64,000 bases of DNA, from contig VZQC01013973.1 of NCBI GenBank assembly GCA_009823505.1, positions 111,756-175,755 on the forward strand, read 5' to 3'. The translations under genes and the position numbers were made by a program. The notes below the pieces were generated by a model, which did no database searches, was not told the origin of the DNA, and saw only the letters and a list, made by a program, of their open reading frames with translations. Origin of the DNA: Rhizomys pruinosus (Eukaryota > Chordata > Mammalia > Rodentia > Spalacidae). Below, in pieces: positions 10,917 to 21,536 of this stretch (the stretch's first letter is position 1; the number at the start of each line of letters is the position of its first letter).

Positions 10917-11063
10917 AGCCGGGCTGGTGGCGCACGCCTTTAATCCTAGCAGAGGCAGGCGGATCTTTGTGAGTTCAAGGCCAGCCTGGTCTACAGAGTG
11001 AGTTCCAGGACAGCTGGGGCTACAGGGAGACCCTGTCTCGAAAACACCAAAAAATAAAAAAAT
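10917..11063 (+). repeat. B1 SINE
   Basis: GCCGGGCTGGTGGCGCACGCC to CCTGTCTCGAAAACACC with a short internal deletion after CCTAGC. Confidence 0.9.
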
Positions 11064-11321
11064 AATAAAAAAGATGAGCAGTGGAAGGAGCCAGCTGACT
11101 ATGCAGGAAGCAGTGACAGTGGGAGGATCCCAAGGAGCAGGGACTGGATGGAGCCACTGGCTTTAGGACACACAAGAAAGACCAGAGCCAGGCGGCTACC
11201 GCACCAAGTGATGGAGCCCAGTGCAGAGGGCTGCAGGAGATGTGAGAGCAGAGCTTTCAAATACAAAGGGCTGTGGCAGCAGCCCAGTGATGGAGAGATT
11301 TAATTCCCAGTACTGGAAGGA

Positions 11322-11324
<3 letters not shown>

Positions 11325-11372
<48 letters not shown>
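11325..11372 (+). repeat. (CA)n microsatellite
   Basis: Pure CA repeat of about 24 units. Confidence 0.95.
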
Positions 11373-11374
<2 letters not shown>

Positions 11375-11815
11375 GTGTGGGGGGGGGAGTTTTCCTAAAG
11401 TTTATCCTTTGAGAAAGAAGAACAATCTCACTCAGAGATTATTGTTCTTTCTCAAAGCACTCAGCTATCAGTCAGGCACTTCTAACAGACTCTCAAGACA
11501 GAGGAGCCAAAGCAGGAAGCAATGCTTACAGGATTTCCTGGCATATCAGCTAAACACGTGTAAAGGCAGAACTGAATTCAGTCTTAGTCCACTGTTCCCA
11601 GGGCAGAACTTGTCATTTGCCAGGACTGGGGATTGCTGTGTATCAGCCTTGAAGCCACGGACACTGGAAGTTAGTGGCTATGTTGGGGGGTGGTGACACA
11701 GGCCACACACATGTGGGCCTTGGGTTGAGCACGCTGGAGCTCGGGCCAGGGAGGGGAGGTCTTTATGGGCAGCAGACCCTACTCAGAGGAGTTTTTGCTC
11801 TGTCTTGGTTTGGGC

Positions 11816-11816
<1 letters not shown>

Positions 11817-11862
<46 letters not shown>

Positions 11863-11948
11863 TGTGTATGTGTGTGTTTGTGTTTGTGTGTGTGTTTGTG
11901 TGTGTGTGTTTGTGTGTTTGTGTGTTTGTGTGTGTGTGTGTGTGTGTT
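11817..11948 (+). repeat. Compound (CT)n-(TG)n microsatellite
   Basis: A pure CT run (about 11817-11859) joined to TG/TTTG repeats (about 11864-11948). A minus-strand B1 follows directly. Confidence 0.95.
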
Positions 11949-12086
11949 TTGAGACAGGGTCTCCCTGTAGCCCCAGCTGTCCTGGAACTCACTATTTAGA
12001 CCAGGCTAGCCCCAAACTCACAGAGATCCACCTGCCTCTGCCTCCTGAATGCTGGAATTAAAGGCGTGCACCACCACGCCCGGCTT
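11949..12086 (-). repeat. B1 SINE
   Basis: GAGACAGGGTCTCCCTGTAG to GCACCACCACGCCCGGC on the minus orientation. Confidence 0.92.
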
Positions 12087-12117
12087 AAATATTTTTTATT
12101 ACTATTATTATTTTAAA

Positions 12118-12143
12118 TAGCTGGGCATGGAGGCAGACGCCTT
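12118..12143 (+). repeat. B1 head fragment
   Basis: AGCTGGGCATGGAGGCAGACGC is a B1 5' end cut off by the adjacent B2. Confidence 0.55.
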
Positions 12144-12144
12144 T

Positions 12145-12377
12145 TTAAATTTTTTTATTTAATTTAATTTATTGATTTATGTGTATGAATGTACTGTCTG
12201 CATGTAGGTTTGTGCACCCGTGTCATGCAATGCCTCAGAGGTCAGAAGAGGGTGTCAATTCCCCTGGAACTGGAGTTACAGATGGTTCTCAGCCACCATG
12301 TGGGTACTGGAGATCGAACCCGGGTCCTCTGCAAGAGTTGTCAGCGCTCTTAACCGCTAGGCTATCTCTTCAGCCCC
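12145..12377 (-). repeat. B2 SINE, form without duplication
   Basis: Minus-oriented B2 with a CCCGGGTTCGATC-type B-box (reverse complement) and a single CTGGAACTGGAGTTACAG segment. Confidence 0.9.
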
Positions 12378-12592
12378 AAATTTTGTTTATTTTTTATGTG
12401 TATGAGTGTACTGTCTGCATATAGGTTGGTTCACCCGTGTCGTTCCATGCCAAGGAGGTCAGAAGAGGGCGTCAGATTCCCCTGGAACTGGAGTTAGAGA
12501 CGGTTCTTAGCCACCATGTGGGTGCTGGGAATTGAACCCGGGTCCTCTGCAAAAGCAGTTGGTGCTCCTAACCACTGAGCCATCTCTCCAGC
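12378..12592 (-). repeat. B2 SINE, form without duplication
   Basis: Second same-orientation B2 directly abutting the previous one, with a single GGAACTGGAGTTAGAG segment. Confidence 0.9.
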
Positions 12593-12611
12593 CCTGACAT
12601 AATCATATTCT

Positions 12612-12846
12612 TTTTTTTTAATTTTATTTATTTTTGAATGTGTATGAATGTATTGTCTGCATGTAGGTTTGTGTCGTGCAATGCCGCAGAGGTCAGAAGA
12701 GGGTCTCAGATTCCCCTGGAACTGGAGTTCTCCTGGAATTGGAGTTACAGACAGTTCTTAGCCGCAATGTGGGTGCTGGGGATCGAACCCGGGTCCTCTG
12801 CAAGAGCAGTCAGTGCTCTTAACCGCTAGGCCATCTCTCCAGCCCC
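12612..12846 (-). repeat. B2 SINE, young duplicated form, with target duplication
   Basis: Minus-oriented B2 carrying both body segments (CTGGAACTGGAGTTCTCC then TGGAATTGGAGTTACAG). It is flanked by the direct repeat CTGACATAATCATATTCT (about 12594-12611 and 12847-12864), so its insertion site is exact. Confidence 0.93.
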
Positions 12847-12864
12847 TGACATAATCATATTCTA

Positions 12865-13200
12865 TTGAGGAGAGATAACTCAGTTCAAAGGAAAAAATAC
12901 AAACCAGACTCTCCAGCCCCAGTGGTTGGGAATTTAATCCAGGAGTAGACGAGCACAAGACCCCAGGCTCCATCCCCAGCACTGGCAGAAGAAGAAAAAA
13001 ATAACATTGGCTGGATGACTCCTGGCCAGCCTGTCCTGCATTGTTCTTGCTGACCCCAGCCCCCACTCCAGTGCCTCTGGACATACCGAGCTCCTCCTCT
13101 GCCTTGCACTCTGGTCACCTGTCACCTCCTCAGCCCTGTCTCCACAGCCTTTGACACATGGCCGCCACCTCACCCTCTAGGAGGCAGGGGCCTGTGTCTG
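12865..13200. other. No recognisable gene
   Basis: Minus-strand open frames of 77-108 codons overlap each other in different frames and share no motif I recognise. Confidence 0.45.
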
Positions 13201-13490
13201 GGATGGACAGGACACAGTTACAGAGTACAAGCTTTGAAGACAGGCTCTGTAGGAGACGCTGGGACATATAGGTGACCTTGTACCTATGTACCTATCTACA
13301 TGTTATGATGTTACTTCCTAAGTTCTCAATGATTGGTTATTTGGCCTCAAATCCTCCTTCTCCTGGCTAGCACCAGGCAATTTGATTATTACAATGGGCC
13401 TTGGGTTTACATGTCTGTGAGTCCTACACTGGTTATGAGTGAGGAAAAATCACAACAGGTGAAATAAATGATGTTCATATGGCATTTTAA
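13201..13490 (+). mobile_element. Probable 3' internal end of a retrovirus-like element
   Basis: No protein motif is visible. The assignment rests on the polypurine tract and LTR that follow once the young B2 at 13507-13758 is removed. The left limit is unknown. Confidence 0.3.
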
Positions 13491-13506
13491 AAACAAAAGG
13501 GGAGGA

Positions 13507-13758
13507 GGGCTGGAGAGATGGCCTAGCGGTTAAGAGCACCGACCGCTCTTGCAGAGGACCTGTGTTCGATCCCCAGCACCCACATGGTGGCTGAGAACCC
13601 TCTGAAACTCCAATTCCAGGGGAACTCCAGTTCCAGGGAAATCCGACACCCTCTTCTGACCTCCGCGGCATTGCATGACACAGGTGCACAAACTTGCATG
13701 CAGATAGTACATTCATACACATAAAGAAATAAATAAAATTAATTAAAAAAATTAAAAA
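13507..13758 (+). repeat. B2 SINE, young duplicated form, with target duplication
   Basis: Full B2 with the doubled body segment (CTCCAATTCCAGGGG then AACTCCAGTTCCAGGG). The flanking direct repeat AAACAAAAGGGGAGGA lies at 13491-13506 and 13759-13774. The target is itself a purine tract preceding an LTR. Confidence 0.93.
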
Positions 13759-13776
13759 AAACAAAAGGGGAGGAGA

Positions 13777-14228
13777 TGTTGGAGATCAAGATGGCATGTT
13801 TTATGTCAAGTCAAATCTGATGCTTTCAAAATCTGGCTGCCCCTTTTTGCTGATGGAGGAGGGGCTGAAAACAGTGTCCCAAGTCCTTGTCACATGGAAC
13901 ACCACAATGGCTAGCAAGAGGCAATCAGCCTGGTTGAAAGTTTACAAAGTTCCTTGTTCTGAAGTAAACTTGATTTACGACCCAAATCTCTCACAAAGAA
14001 AGGCCATACATCATCCTTATCAGATTGTACCTTGGAACCCTGCATGTAGACCAGAATGTGGTACTGCATGCAGCCAGATTGTATGTCGAAACCTTGCACA
14101 TACACTAGTAAAACTGTCTATATAAGGTTCCAAAACTGGACATTAAATAGCTCACTGCAAACTAATATGGGTCCCAGGGTCTTTGCACTTTGCTATCAAT
14201 ATCATCACCCCAGGAGCAGCCCCCTCCC
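13777..14228 (+). mobile_element. LTR of a retrovirus-like element (3' LTR)
   Basis: Starts TGTTGGAGATC immediately after a purine-rich tract. It contains a TATATAA box (14119-14125) and an ATTAAA poly(A) signal (14142-14147). It ends only about 40 bp from exon 11 of the CYP3A pseudogene. The exact 3' end is uncertain (about 14212-14231). Confidence 0.6.
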
Positions 14229-14269
14229 CCAATAGCTGAACCTCTACAAACTTCCTAGGATCTCTGTAC

Positions 14270-14489
14270 CTTTCAGGGTGGAATTCCTCAGGCCCTGGAC
14301 AGTAATGTGGGTCTCGGTGGAGGACAAAAGCTGGACTAATGGCTCACTGGGAATAAATAATCCATTGATTTCAACACCTTTTTTACAGACCCTCTCAATT
14401 CTGTTACCAACTGGATATAATCTGAGAGTTTCATTCACCACCATGTCCAGATATTCCATCTTCATTACAATATCGTATGTGGGAAGGCC
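14270..14489 (-). pseudogene. CYP3A exon 11, frameshifted
   Basis: The exon is 220 bp where 227 is usual, bounded by a good AG acceptor and a GTACAG donor. It begins GLPTYDIV and runs through [20 protein letters not shown] (K-helix ExxR present) and VEINGLFIP. After FIP a 7-bp deletion shifts the frame. The expected [15 protein letters not shown] continues in another frame. Reading on in the first frame reaches a stop just past the donor. Confidence 0.95.
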
Positions 14490-14975
14490 CTGAGAAGAAA
14501 GAAGAGTTGAGGATTAAGATTTGGAAGTTAGTTTCAATTGAATCATTATACTACTGAACTGTTAGCAACTCCAAAGTTGATTCAGACACCAGGGCTCACC
14601 CCTTGGCTTCTTCCCATCTAACTCTTTAAACAGAGTGGAGAATTGCAGGGCAGAGGTGAGTCAGCTTGCTCAACCCAATGAAGGCCAGCCTTGCTCAGCT
14701 GAGAGCTGAGCAAGAGTACATCCAGAAATCTTATCTAACTATCCAGAGAGTTGAGTGATTAATGTCTATTCTTAAAATGTCACACAGATGGTGCATGTTT
14801 CTTACTTGGTAGCATTGTGGTCATAGATAAATTCCCCCTGAGCAAGTACGGTATGACAATGATCTTATATTTCTAGTATTTACTTCCTATGTTTCTCCTT
14901 TGCTTTTTCTTTTAAGATCCTTCCTAAATACTGGGGAGACAACCAATGCTTACTCTCTATAAAAATGATCAAGGG

Positions 14976-15132
14976 TAGCTAGGCCTGGTGACATGTCTTA
15001 ATCCCAGCATGAGGCAGGCAGAGGTAAGTGGATTTCTGTGAGTTCAAGACCAGCCTGGTCTACACAGCAAGTTCCAGGCCAGCTGGGGCTGCAGGGAGAC
15101 CCTGTCTCAAAAAGACCAAAAAAAAAAAAAGT
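14976..15132 (+). repeat. B1 SINE
   Basis: GGCCTGGTGACATGTCTTAATCC to GACCCTGTCTCAAAAAGACC plus an A tail. Confidence 0.88.
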
Positions 15133-15330
15133 CAAGGTTGCTGAGAAGGCTCAGTGGGTAAAAGCATCTGCCAAAAATCTGTTGACCTATTTGATCCTTG
15201 GACCTCACAGGTGGAGGGAGAGAACTGAACTCCAGCAGACTGTCTTCTAACCCCAAACACATGCTATGGCACACAAGCGTGCACACACACACATGCACAC
15301 ACACATGCACACACATACGCACACACACGG
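15133..15330 (+). repeat. tRNA-derived SINE with CA-rich end
   Basis: GCTGAGAAGGCTCAGTGGG A-box-like head and TTTGATCCTTGGACC B-box-like segment, ending in a CA-rich stretch (15280-15328). Confidence 0.65.
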
Positions 15331-15397
15331 GGGGGCAAGAGAGCTTATCATTGCAGATGATGAGAGAATATCTTTATTGAACCTTCTCCTCCCTCAC

Positions 15398-15558
15398 CTT
15401 ATTGGGCAGAGCTGCATCGATCTCCTCCTGCAATTTCTTCTGGACATCAGGGTGAGTGGCCAGCAAATACATGACAAAGGAAAGCATGCTGCTGGAGGTC
15501 TCATGGCCAGCAAAAATAAAGATTATTGACTGAGCTACGATGTCCAGGTCAGACAGAG
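15398..15558 (-). pseudogene. CYP3A exon 10, intact
   Basis: Exactly 161 bp, as in functional CYP3A genes, with a pyrimidine-AG acceptor and a GTGAGG donor. The reading frame is open: [20 protein letters not shown] then [20 protein letters not shown] and [14 protein letters not shown]. The I-helix (A/G)GxxT oxygen-activation motif is retained as AGHET. Confidence 0.97.
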
Positions 15559-15837
15559 CTGAAAGGAGAGAAAACATTTCAAGTAAGGCAGGTCAGGGTG
15601 GAGCATCACACAGGAGATGAAGCTCCCATTTCCCTAGAGAGAAACATAGAAGATCCATTCAGTCATGCTGGGACTGGTAATCACTGTGGGAACCACATGA
15701 CACAGCTGGTGACAGGGAAGACTGCTTCAGCCAGGTTGTCCCAAAGTTTATATCACTGTTCTTCATTATGACACACTCACCACCAACACCAGTAGACAGC
15801 TTCAAGACTTAAAGTTTCTTGTTTTTGAAGATTTTTT

Positions 15838-16043
15838 TTTTTTTTTTTTTTTTTCTGATTTTGTACCCATGTCGTGCAATGCCATGGAGGTCAGAAGAGG
15901 GCGTCAGATTACCCTGGAACTGGAGTTCTCCTGGAATTGGAGATTCAGATGGTTCTCGGCTGCCATGTGGGTGCTGGGGATTGAACCCGAGTCCTCTGTA
16001 AGAGCAGTCGGTGCTCTTAACCACTAGGCCATCTCTCCAGCCC
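15838..16043 (-). repeat. B2 SINE, young duplicated form
   Basis: Both body segments are present (CTGGAACTGGAGTTCTCC, GGAATTGGAGATTCAG). Flanked by TGAAGATTTTTTT-type direct repeats (from about 15826 and 16045). Confidence 0.9.
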
Positions 16044-16049
16044 ATGAAG

Positions 16050-16249
16050 ATTTTTTTTATTACATGTATATCTATGTGAACATGCACATGTGAGTACAGT
16101 GCCCACGGAGGCTAGAAGAGGGTGTCAGATGCCCTGGAGCTGGAGTTACAAGGCAGTTGTTAGACACTGGATGTCAGTAATGGGAACTGAACTCCAGTCT
16201 TTAGTACAGCCATAAATGCTCTTAAGTACAGAGCCATCTCTCAATCCCC
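16050..16249 (-). repeat. B2 SINE, older form
   Basis: Single CTGGAGCTGGAGTTACA segment; diverged; ends GAGCCATCTCTCAATCCCC. Confidence 0.75.
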
Positions 16250-17036
16250 AAGTCAGAATTTCTTTTTCTCCTTTTTTTAAGATTTTTTTTTTGTGCATGT
16301 GCACATGTGTACAACCAAGTGCCCATGGAAGCCAGTGCTAGGGGAACAGATTCAGGGAGATCACTGGGGCCTAGTCCCAGGCTCAGTATGAGATCCTGTA
16401 TCAAGGGAATGAGGCAGAGTGGTAGAGCAGGAACCCTGATGTCCTTCTCTGACCACCACAAGCACATGTGTGGGTGAGCACACCTGCACAGACACATGCA
16501 CCTGTTCCCATAATCACACCAAAAAAGAGATAAAAATCCATAGTGGAAAACAAAAGTGTATTAAAAGACTGAATAGGACTGTAATACTTATGTAGTCACA
16601 GAGATGTAATACAGGAGCTGCTTATCCATTCACAAGGAAAATATACATCTTTACCACAGATGAAGTAAGTGAGCACACATTCACCAGGTGCTTCTGGGGA
16701 ACATCAGCACTGTGGCTAATGCTCCTGATATACATCCAGATTCAAAGGTCTAGGCAATGCTTCTGATTCAATGCATGGGGGAGACTGACAAGTGGCACCT
16801 GTGCTCATGTAGGTGACACGCAGACCACCGAAGATCTCCATCATGGCTGCCCTTCATGTTTGGAGTGAACATATGCCCAGCTGCTTCTAGAAAATTCTGT
16901 GCATATAATACCCATGTCTGTATTTCTGTAACTTGGCAGAGATGTAGCTCTACCTAGGAAACTTCCAGAACGCTTTCTCAGCAGCCCACCCCTCCCTCAG
17001 AGCCCCATCATCTGAAGACTAGGAAACCTTCCATAT

Positions 17037-17103
17037 CTTTATGAGATTCTTTGTCTTTGGTGTTATGAGCATTCATCATCAGCTGAAGAAAATCCACTCG
17101 GTG
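17037..17103 (-). pseudogene. CYP3A exon 9 with lost splice donor
   Basis: Exactly 67 bp, open, reading HRVDFLQLMMNAHNTKDKES then HK. The acceptor is normal. The base after the exon gives AAAG followed by ATATGG, so the obligatory GT donor is AT; the affected base is 17036 on the plus strand. That change alone should prevent normal splicing from this exon. Confidence 0.95.
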
Positions 17104-18894
17104 CTGGAAGCAAAAAGAGATTTCCAAGACAGAAGGTCAGTGGAGAGGTCAGAGGTGAAGCGGGACTGCAGAGCTCAGCCTCCTTTCTGAGAATATACTT
17201 CCCTGAAACCCACAAGTGTAGCTAGTCTGGCTTGCATTGTGAAAGAACAGCATCAGTTACCAAACCTTCAGGAACAGGCTGTATTCCCTGAGAGAAACCC
17301 TCCATTCTATCCAGTCCCTTTTCATCTTCATTCTTCCTGATTCCCAGCTTCCCTGGCTTCTGAATAGCCAACCTGCAGGCCCCTTCTACAGATGCCATGT
17401 TGGATCTCTTAGGAAGCCATCTCAGAATTCAGGTTGGTTTTCACCTTCCCTNTCTCCTGCCTCTGCCCCTTCCCTCTAGTCTGGGTTTGAGGATCACCAT
17501 GCTCCAACATGCGCTCGGCTGAATGCCTTTCCACTGTGGCCATCATCATATCACCTTAGCTAACCCAAAGCCGTTAACGTCCTTTGATCCTCCTTCACCA
17601 GGCATGATAAACAATTTTGGGCTGTTTATGCTTCAGCACTTTTTCATGGCTGCTTCTAAAAGACCCAGAGAAATCTAAAATATCACATTGAGGGACGCAC
17701 CACATGCTCATTTCAACATGTTGGATGTTAAAATGCAGAACAAAGAGAAGAAAAAAGCAATATTTGGCAATTATGCTATCCACCATTTGCTTTGCATCCT
17801 TCCCAAAGCAATATATTCAGTGAGTATCTAACAAAAACAAAAAAAAAAGAAAAATAAAATAAATCTTGTCTTTCACAATAAAAGAATGAGACTATAACAC
17901 AATACAATGAGAATTTTTATTTTACAAATGAAAAGGCAAAAAACTTGGTACTGAATTGACCTAAAGTCATACTCTGATTTCATACCTTACAACTGGATTT
18001 TCCTAGTTCATCAGTTAGGTCCACTGAAAAATGACTAAGCCTCTCTCTGTGGAGGAAGCACAGACCAAATTTAACCATGATGACAGCAATGATTAGCAAA
18101 GGAAGTGACTGCATTGCTGTTTCAATCTCCTTTTCTTCTTAGAAACATACTCTGTGGCCATGTAGAACTTAGAGACTGACTGTCTTGGCCAGAGAAGGTG
18201 ACACAGAGAACTGCAGATTCTACTTCTATCTTCATCCTGTGATATCCATGTGTCTGAGAGGTTTAACTAAACCAGGAAATCCTTTGCAATAGCATTCAAA
18301 GTCCTCACTTTTGTCACATCTGTTACCTTTACAGAGTATTCTGAATGAGCAAGCGAGGCTCCCATTGCAACAGCAGAATTTCTGTAATACATAAAAAAAC
18401 ACACAGATAATCACACCAGTCATTAAATGAGTCCTCCCACTGTATAGGGTATTTCATGGTTCAGGAACGAGGTCAAGGATCCTGGACTACCATTTTCCAC
18501 AATTTTCATTAATTAATTACTTGAAAAGTCTAGTGGCTAAATCTATCAGACAAAATAATATTATTTCTTAGAAATACAAAGTCTAAGGCTTTTCCATTTT
18601 TTCATGGTGCATTTTTTTCCAACTAATAACTGGGAAGATTTAACTATTAAAGCGTTATTAGAGAACCTCTCAAAATAGGTTAAAAAAAAAAAAAAAGAAC
18701 CACACAAATAACAGTTTAAATTCCTTAACGGTGACAGAATTTCAAAATAGCTGCAAGTAGAGAGCAAAGGTAAAGGTCTGAGCCTACTTACTTAAGGCAG
18801 AACAGGAATCATTTTAGGAATGCTTTTCAACAGCAAAGGCAATTACAATACTACTAATCACAACATACTATTTATTTAATCATGCATTTAGTTT

Positions 18895-19083
18895 CTTTTT
18901 TTTTTTTTGGTCTTTTCCAGACAGGGTCTCCTTGTAGCCCCAGCTGGAAGGGTCTCCCTATATCCATAGCTGGAACTCATTACATAGACCAGGCTGGCCT
19001 TGAACTCACAGAGAGATCCACCTGCCTCTGCCTCCTAAGTGCTGGAATGGGATTAAAGTTGTGCGTCCACCACACTGGGCCTT
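18895..19083 (-). repeat. B1 SINE with internal duplication
   Basis: Minus-strand B1. The GGGTCTCC..GTAGCCCCAGCTGG segment is followed by a second GGGTCTCCCTATATCCATAG, suggesting a small internal duplication. Confidence 0.85.
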
Positions 19084-19535
19084 AGTTTAGCTGTTCTTAT
19101 TTGGCCAAGCAAAGATTAATTTCATCCTTTCTTATATAAGTCAAATAATCAATTTTTACCGAAACTTCATTCCTGAGTCTCTAGAAGACCGAGCAGAACA
19201 GTGAAATTCTGTGGCACCCGAACCTTCAAGGACCCTTTGCAGATTCCTGTCTGTTATGCCACCTCCTGATGAAAGAAAAAGTAAAACATTAAGTGGAAGA
19301 GAATAGTGCATAAAATTCAAATAAGAATAACTCTTTATTTTACTTGAAATCTTCATCCTAAAATTTCTCATTGATTCAAGAATTATTCCAAGCTAAAATG
19401 AGATCAGAAAATAAGAGCTATGCTACAGACTCTAGAGATTTGTTAAGGGCATAGAGCCTATATGATGGAATCTCACACATCTACTGGTTGATGTAATAAT
19501 GCTATACATTACCATTTTTTGTTTGTTTGTTTGTT

Positions 19536-19675
19536 TTTTTGTCTTTTCGAGACAGGGTCTCCCTGTAGCCCCAGCTGTCCTGGAACTCACTCTGTAGACC
19601 AGGCTGGCCTTGAACTCACAAAGATCAGCCTGCCTCTGATAGGATTAAAGGCATGCACTACCACGCCCGGCTTAC
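19536..19675 (-). repeat. B1 SINE
   Basis: TTTTCGAGACAGGGTCTCCC to CACTACCACGCCCGGC, with a short deletion in the CTCTGCCTCC region. Confidence 0.9.
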
Positions 19676-19812
19676 ACATTACTATCTTTAGATCTGAAAA
19701 GACAGGGAAAATCATACCTTACTTCCTCACTGCTTTCCCCTCAATTTAAGCAAAATCAAGTTATAATGAAAGATACAGGTATGTTCTGAGGAAAAGCTAC
19801 AAAAGAACTCCA

Positions 19813-19963
19813 GGGCTGGGTGCGGTGGAGCATGCCTTTAATTCCAGCGTAGGCAGGCAGACCTCTGTGAGTTCAAGGCCAGCCTGGTCTACATAGCAAG
19901 TTCCAGGATAGCTGAGGCTACAGGGAGACCGTATCTCGAAAAGACAAAAAAAAAAAANAACAG
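19813..19963 (+). repeat. B1 SINE
   Basis: GGCTGGGTGCGGTGGAGC head and an A tail that contains an N at 19958. Confidence 0.9.
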
Positions 19964-19979
19964 AAAGAGCACTGGGGTT

Positions 19980-20520
19980 TCCACTTCTTCAGAGTATAGA
20001 CTGCCATTGTTGGACTACCCAGGCTGTATCATGGAGACCAGTACAAGAAGATCAAGACAGGATGCAGTGCTCACTGGACCTCATTTGATGACCCCAGTGT
20101 GGAGCACAAGGGCAGAACTGATGGTGGCTTGGGCTTGCCAAGGAGGAGACTTCAAACATGACATCTTTCAGCCTAATAAAAAAATCATAAGCTGAAGATG
20201 CTAAAACCTATGACATGTGGAATGCCTATGTGCAGATTTTGGAGTAATGGATATTGGAAGGAATAACAACAACAACTACAGAAAAGTCTGCATCAAAGAA
20301 CTGACTGAAATGGTGAACTTCTTGAAACAGTAAACTTCTGCATCGAGAATTTTGAGAGAAAGTGAGAAAAAGATGAAAAACATGTTTGGCAGAATGCATG
20401 AGCTCTGATGCATGGTGGGGCAGGGAGGGGGGCACGTGTCTACATTTGACTTGTAATGTAATTTGATTTGTATGAAATGCACAGAGCTTCAATAAAACAT
20501 TGGCTTAAAAAATAAAAAAT
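19980..20520 (+). pseudogene. Possible processed pseudogene, parent unknown
   Basis: A stretch with mRNA-like character ending in AATAAA (about 20492) followed roughly 20 bp later by an A-rich tail (AAAAAATAAAAAATAAC repeats to 20570). Short open segments alternate with stops in all frames. I do not recognise the parent gene; the 3'-UTR look and tail are the only evidence. Confidence 0.35.
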
Positions 20521-20570
20521 AACAATAAAAAATAACAATAAAAAATAACAATAAAAAAGAAAAGAAAAAG
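20505..20570 (+). repeat. A-rich (AAAAATAACAAT)n tail repeat
   Basis: Four imperfect AAAAATAACAAT units. Confidence 0.85.
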
Positions 20571-20699
20571 ACTTGGAACTGAAATGATTCCTTCAAAATA
20601 AAGTTCTGGAGATATGACAATTATAGTAAATATATTTTTAAACACTAAGTTTTATTGTTTGACAGTGTTTTGAAGGAAAGGAAAATGGCAAAGTTTGCC

Positions 20700-21260
20700 C
20701 CTATTTAATCTTTTTTAATTAGTCTTAGAGAATTTCATACATGTATACAATGAAATATTATCACATCCACCCCACATTTCCTCCATCCAAGGCCCTCTGT
20801 ATCCTGCACAGCATGTCCCCTCCGTCCTCCATGTCCTCTTCTCTTTTTAGTAACACACTACATCTCATTAGTGCTGCCTCTATGTGCATGGCTGTGGGGC
20901 CGTCCACTGGAGCATGGAAAACCTACCAGGAGCCACAGCCCTGAAGAAAAGTGACTCTCCCTCCCCAAGCACCTGTCAACTTCCAAGAGCTCCTCAGATG
21001 AGGGCGGGCCCTTGTGAGGCCCTGCTCCATCCACGCTGGAACTCTGGCTGGCTTGACCACAGTGGCCACACCCTCAAAGGACAAGCATTCTCCTTTCCAA
21101 AGCACCCATCAACTGCCTGATGATAGTACCTCAGTGAGGGGCAGGGCCTAGAGAACTCCTCTCCCCTCTGTGCTGCAACTTGGCTGGCTTGACCTTCAGC
21201 AGGTCTTGTGCTCTGTGAAGTTTTTATTCCAATCCTTATCCATGTCACAAGAGGTTTTTT
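20700..21260 (-). mobile_element. Rodent L1-like interspersed repeat
   Basis: The plus strand reads like the complement of a common rodent repeat: TAGAGAATTTCATACATG, a C-rich tract, then GGGGCCGTCCACTGGAGCATGG and CTACCAGGAGCCACAGCC. Family recognised from memory of rodent genomes; orientation and limits are approximate. Confidence 0.5.
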
Positions 21261-21468
21261 TCCTGTCGGTAAGGATTAATCTCTGGCTCGGTTTCAATCG
21301 AGTTCCTCAAACTCTACTTTCTCCCCCACCCAAGTACTCTCTTGTTTTAAACACTGCCTTCTATATCTACCTTTAGCCAAATGCACAGAGAATCAACACA
21401 CAGATCACATGTTCACAGCCCAACACATTATCCAAATGTGTTTTCATGACACCACCACCATATTTTAC

Positions 21469-21536
21469 CTTCTGTTTAGAATCAAGGAGGTTTTCCTTCA
21501 TGCTGTTCACAATCTTTTTGAAAAATGACACAGAAT
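21469..21536 (-). pseudogene. CYP3A exon 8, 3' part (split by insertion)
   Basis: Reads FFKKIVNSMKENLLDSKQK up to a GTAAAA donor. Together with 22898-22957 and one copy of the target duplication it gives exactly 128 bp, the usual CYP3A exon 8 length, so the exon was intact in length before the insertion. Confidence 0.95.

Larger units (their letters stand above)
14490..15397 (-). other. CYP3A pseudogene intron 10
   Basis: Holds a B1 (14976-15132) and a tRNA-derived SINE with a CA-rich end (15133-15330). Otherwise nothing recognised. Confidence 0.85.
15559..17036 (-). other. CYP3A pseudogene intron 9
   Basis: Contains two minus-oriented B2 copies (15838-16043 and 16050-16249). The 16500-17030 stretch has no recognised feature. 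Confidence 0.85.
17104..21468 (-). other. CYP3A pseudogene intron 8
   Basis: Holds three B1 copies, an unidentified mRNA-like segment (19980-20520) and an L1-like rodent repeat (20700-21260). The 17104-18890 stretch shows no recognised feature beyond an N at 17452. Confidence 0.8.
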
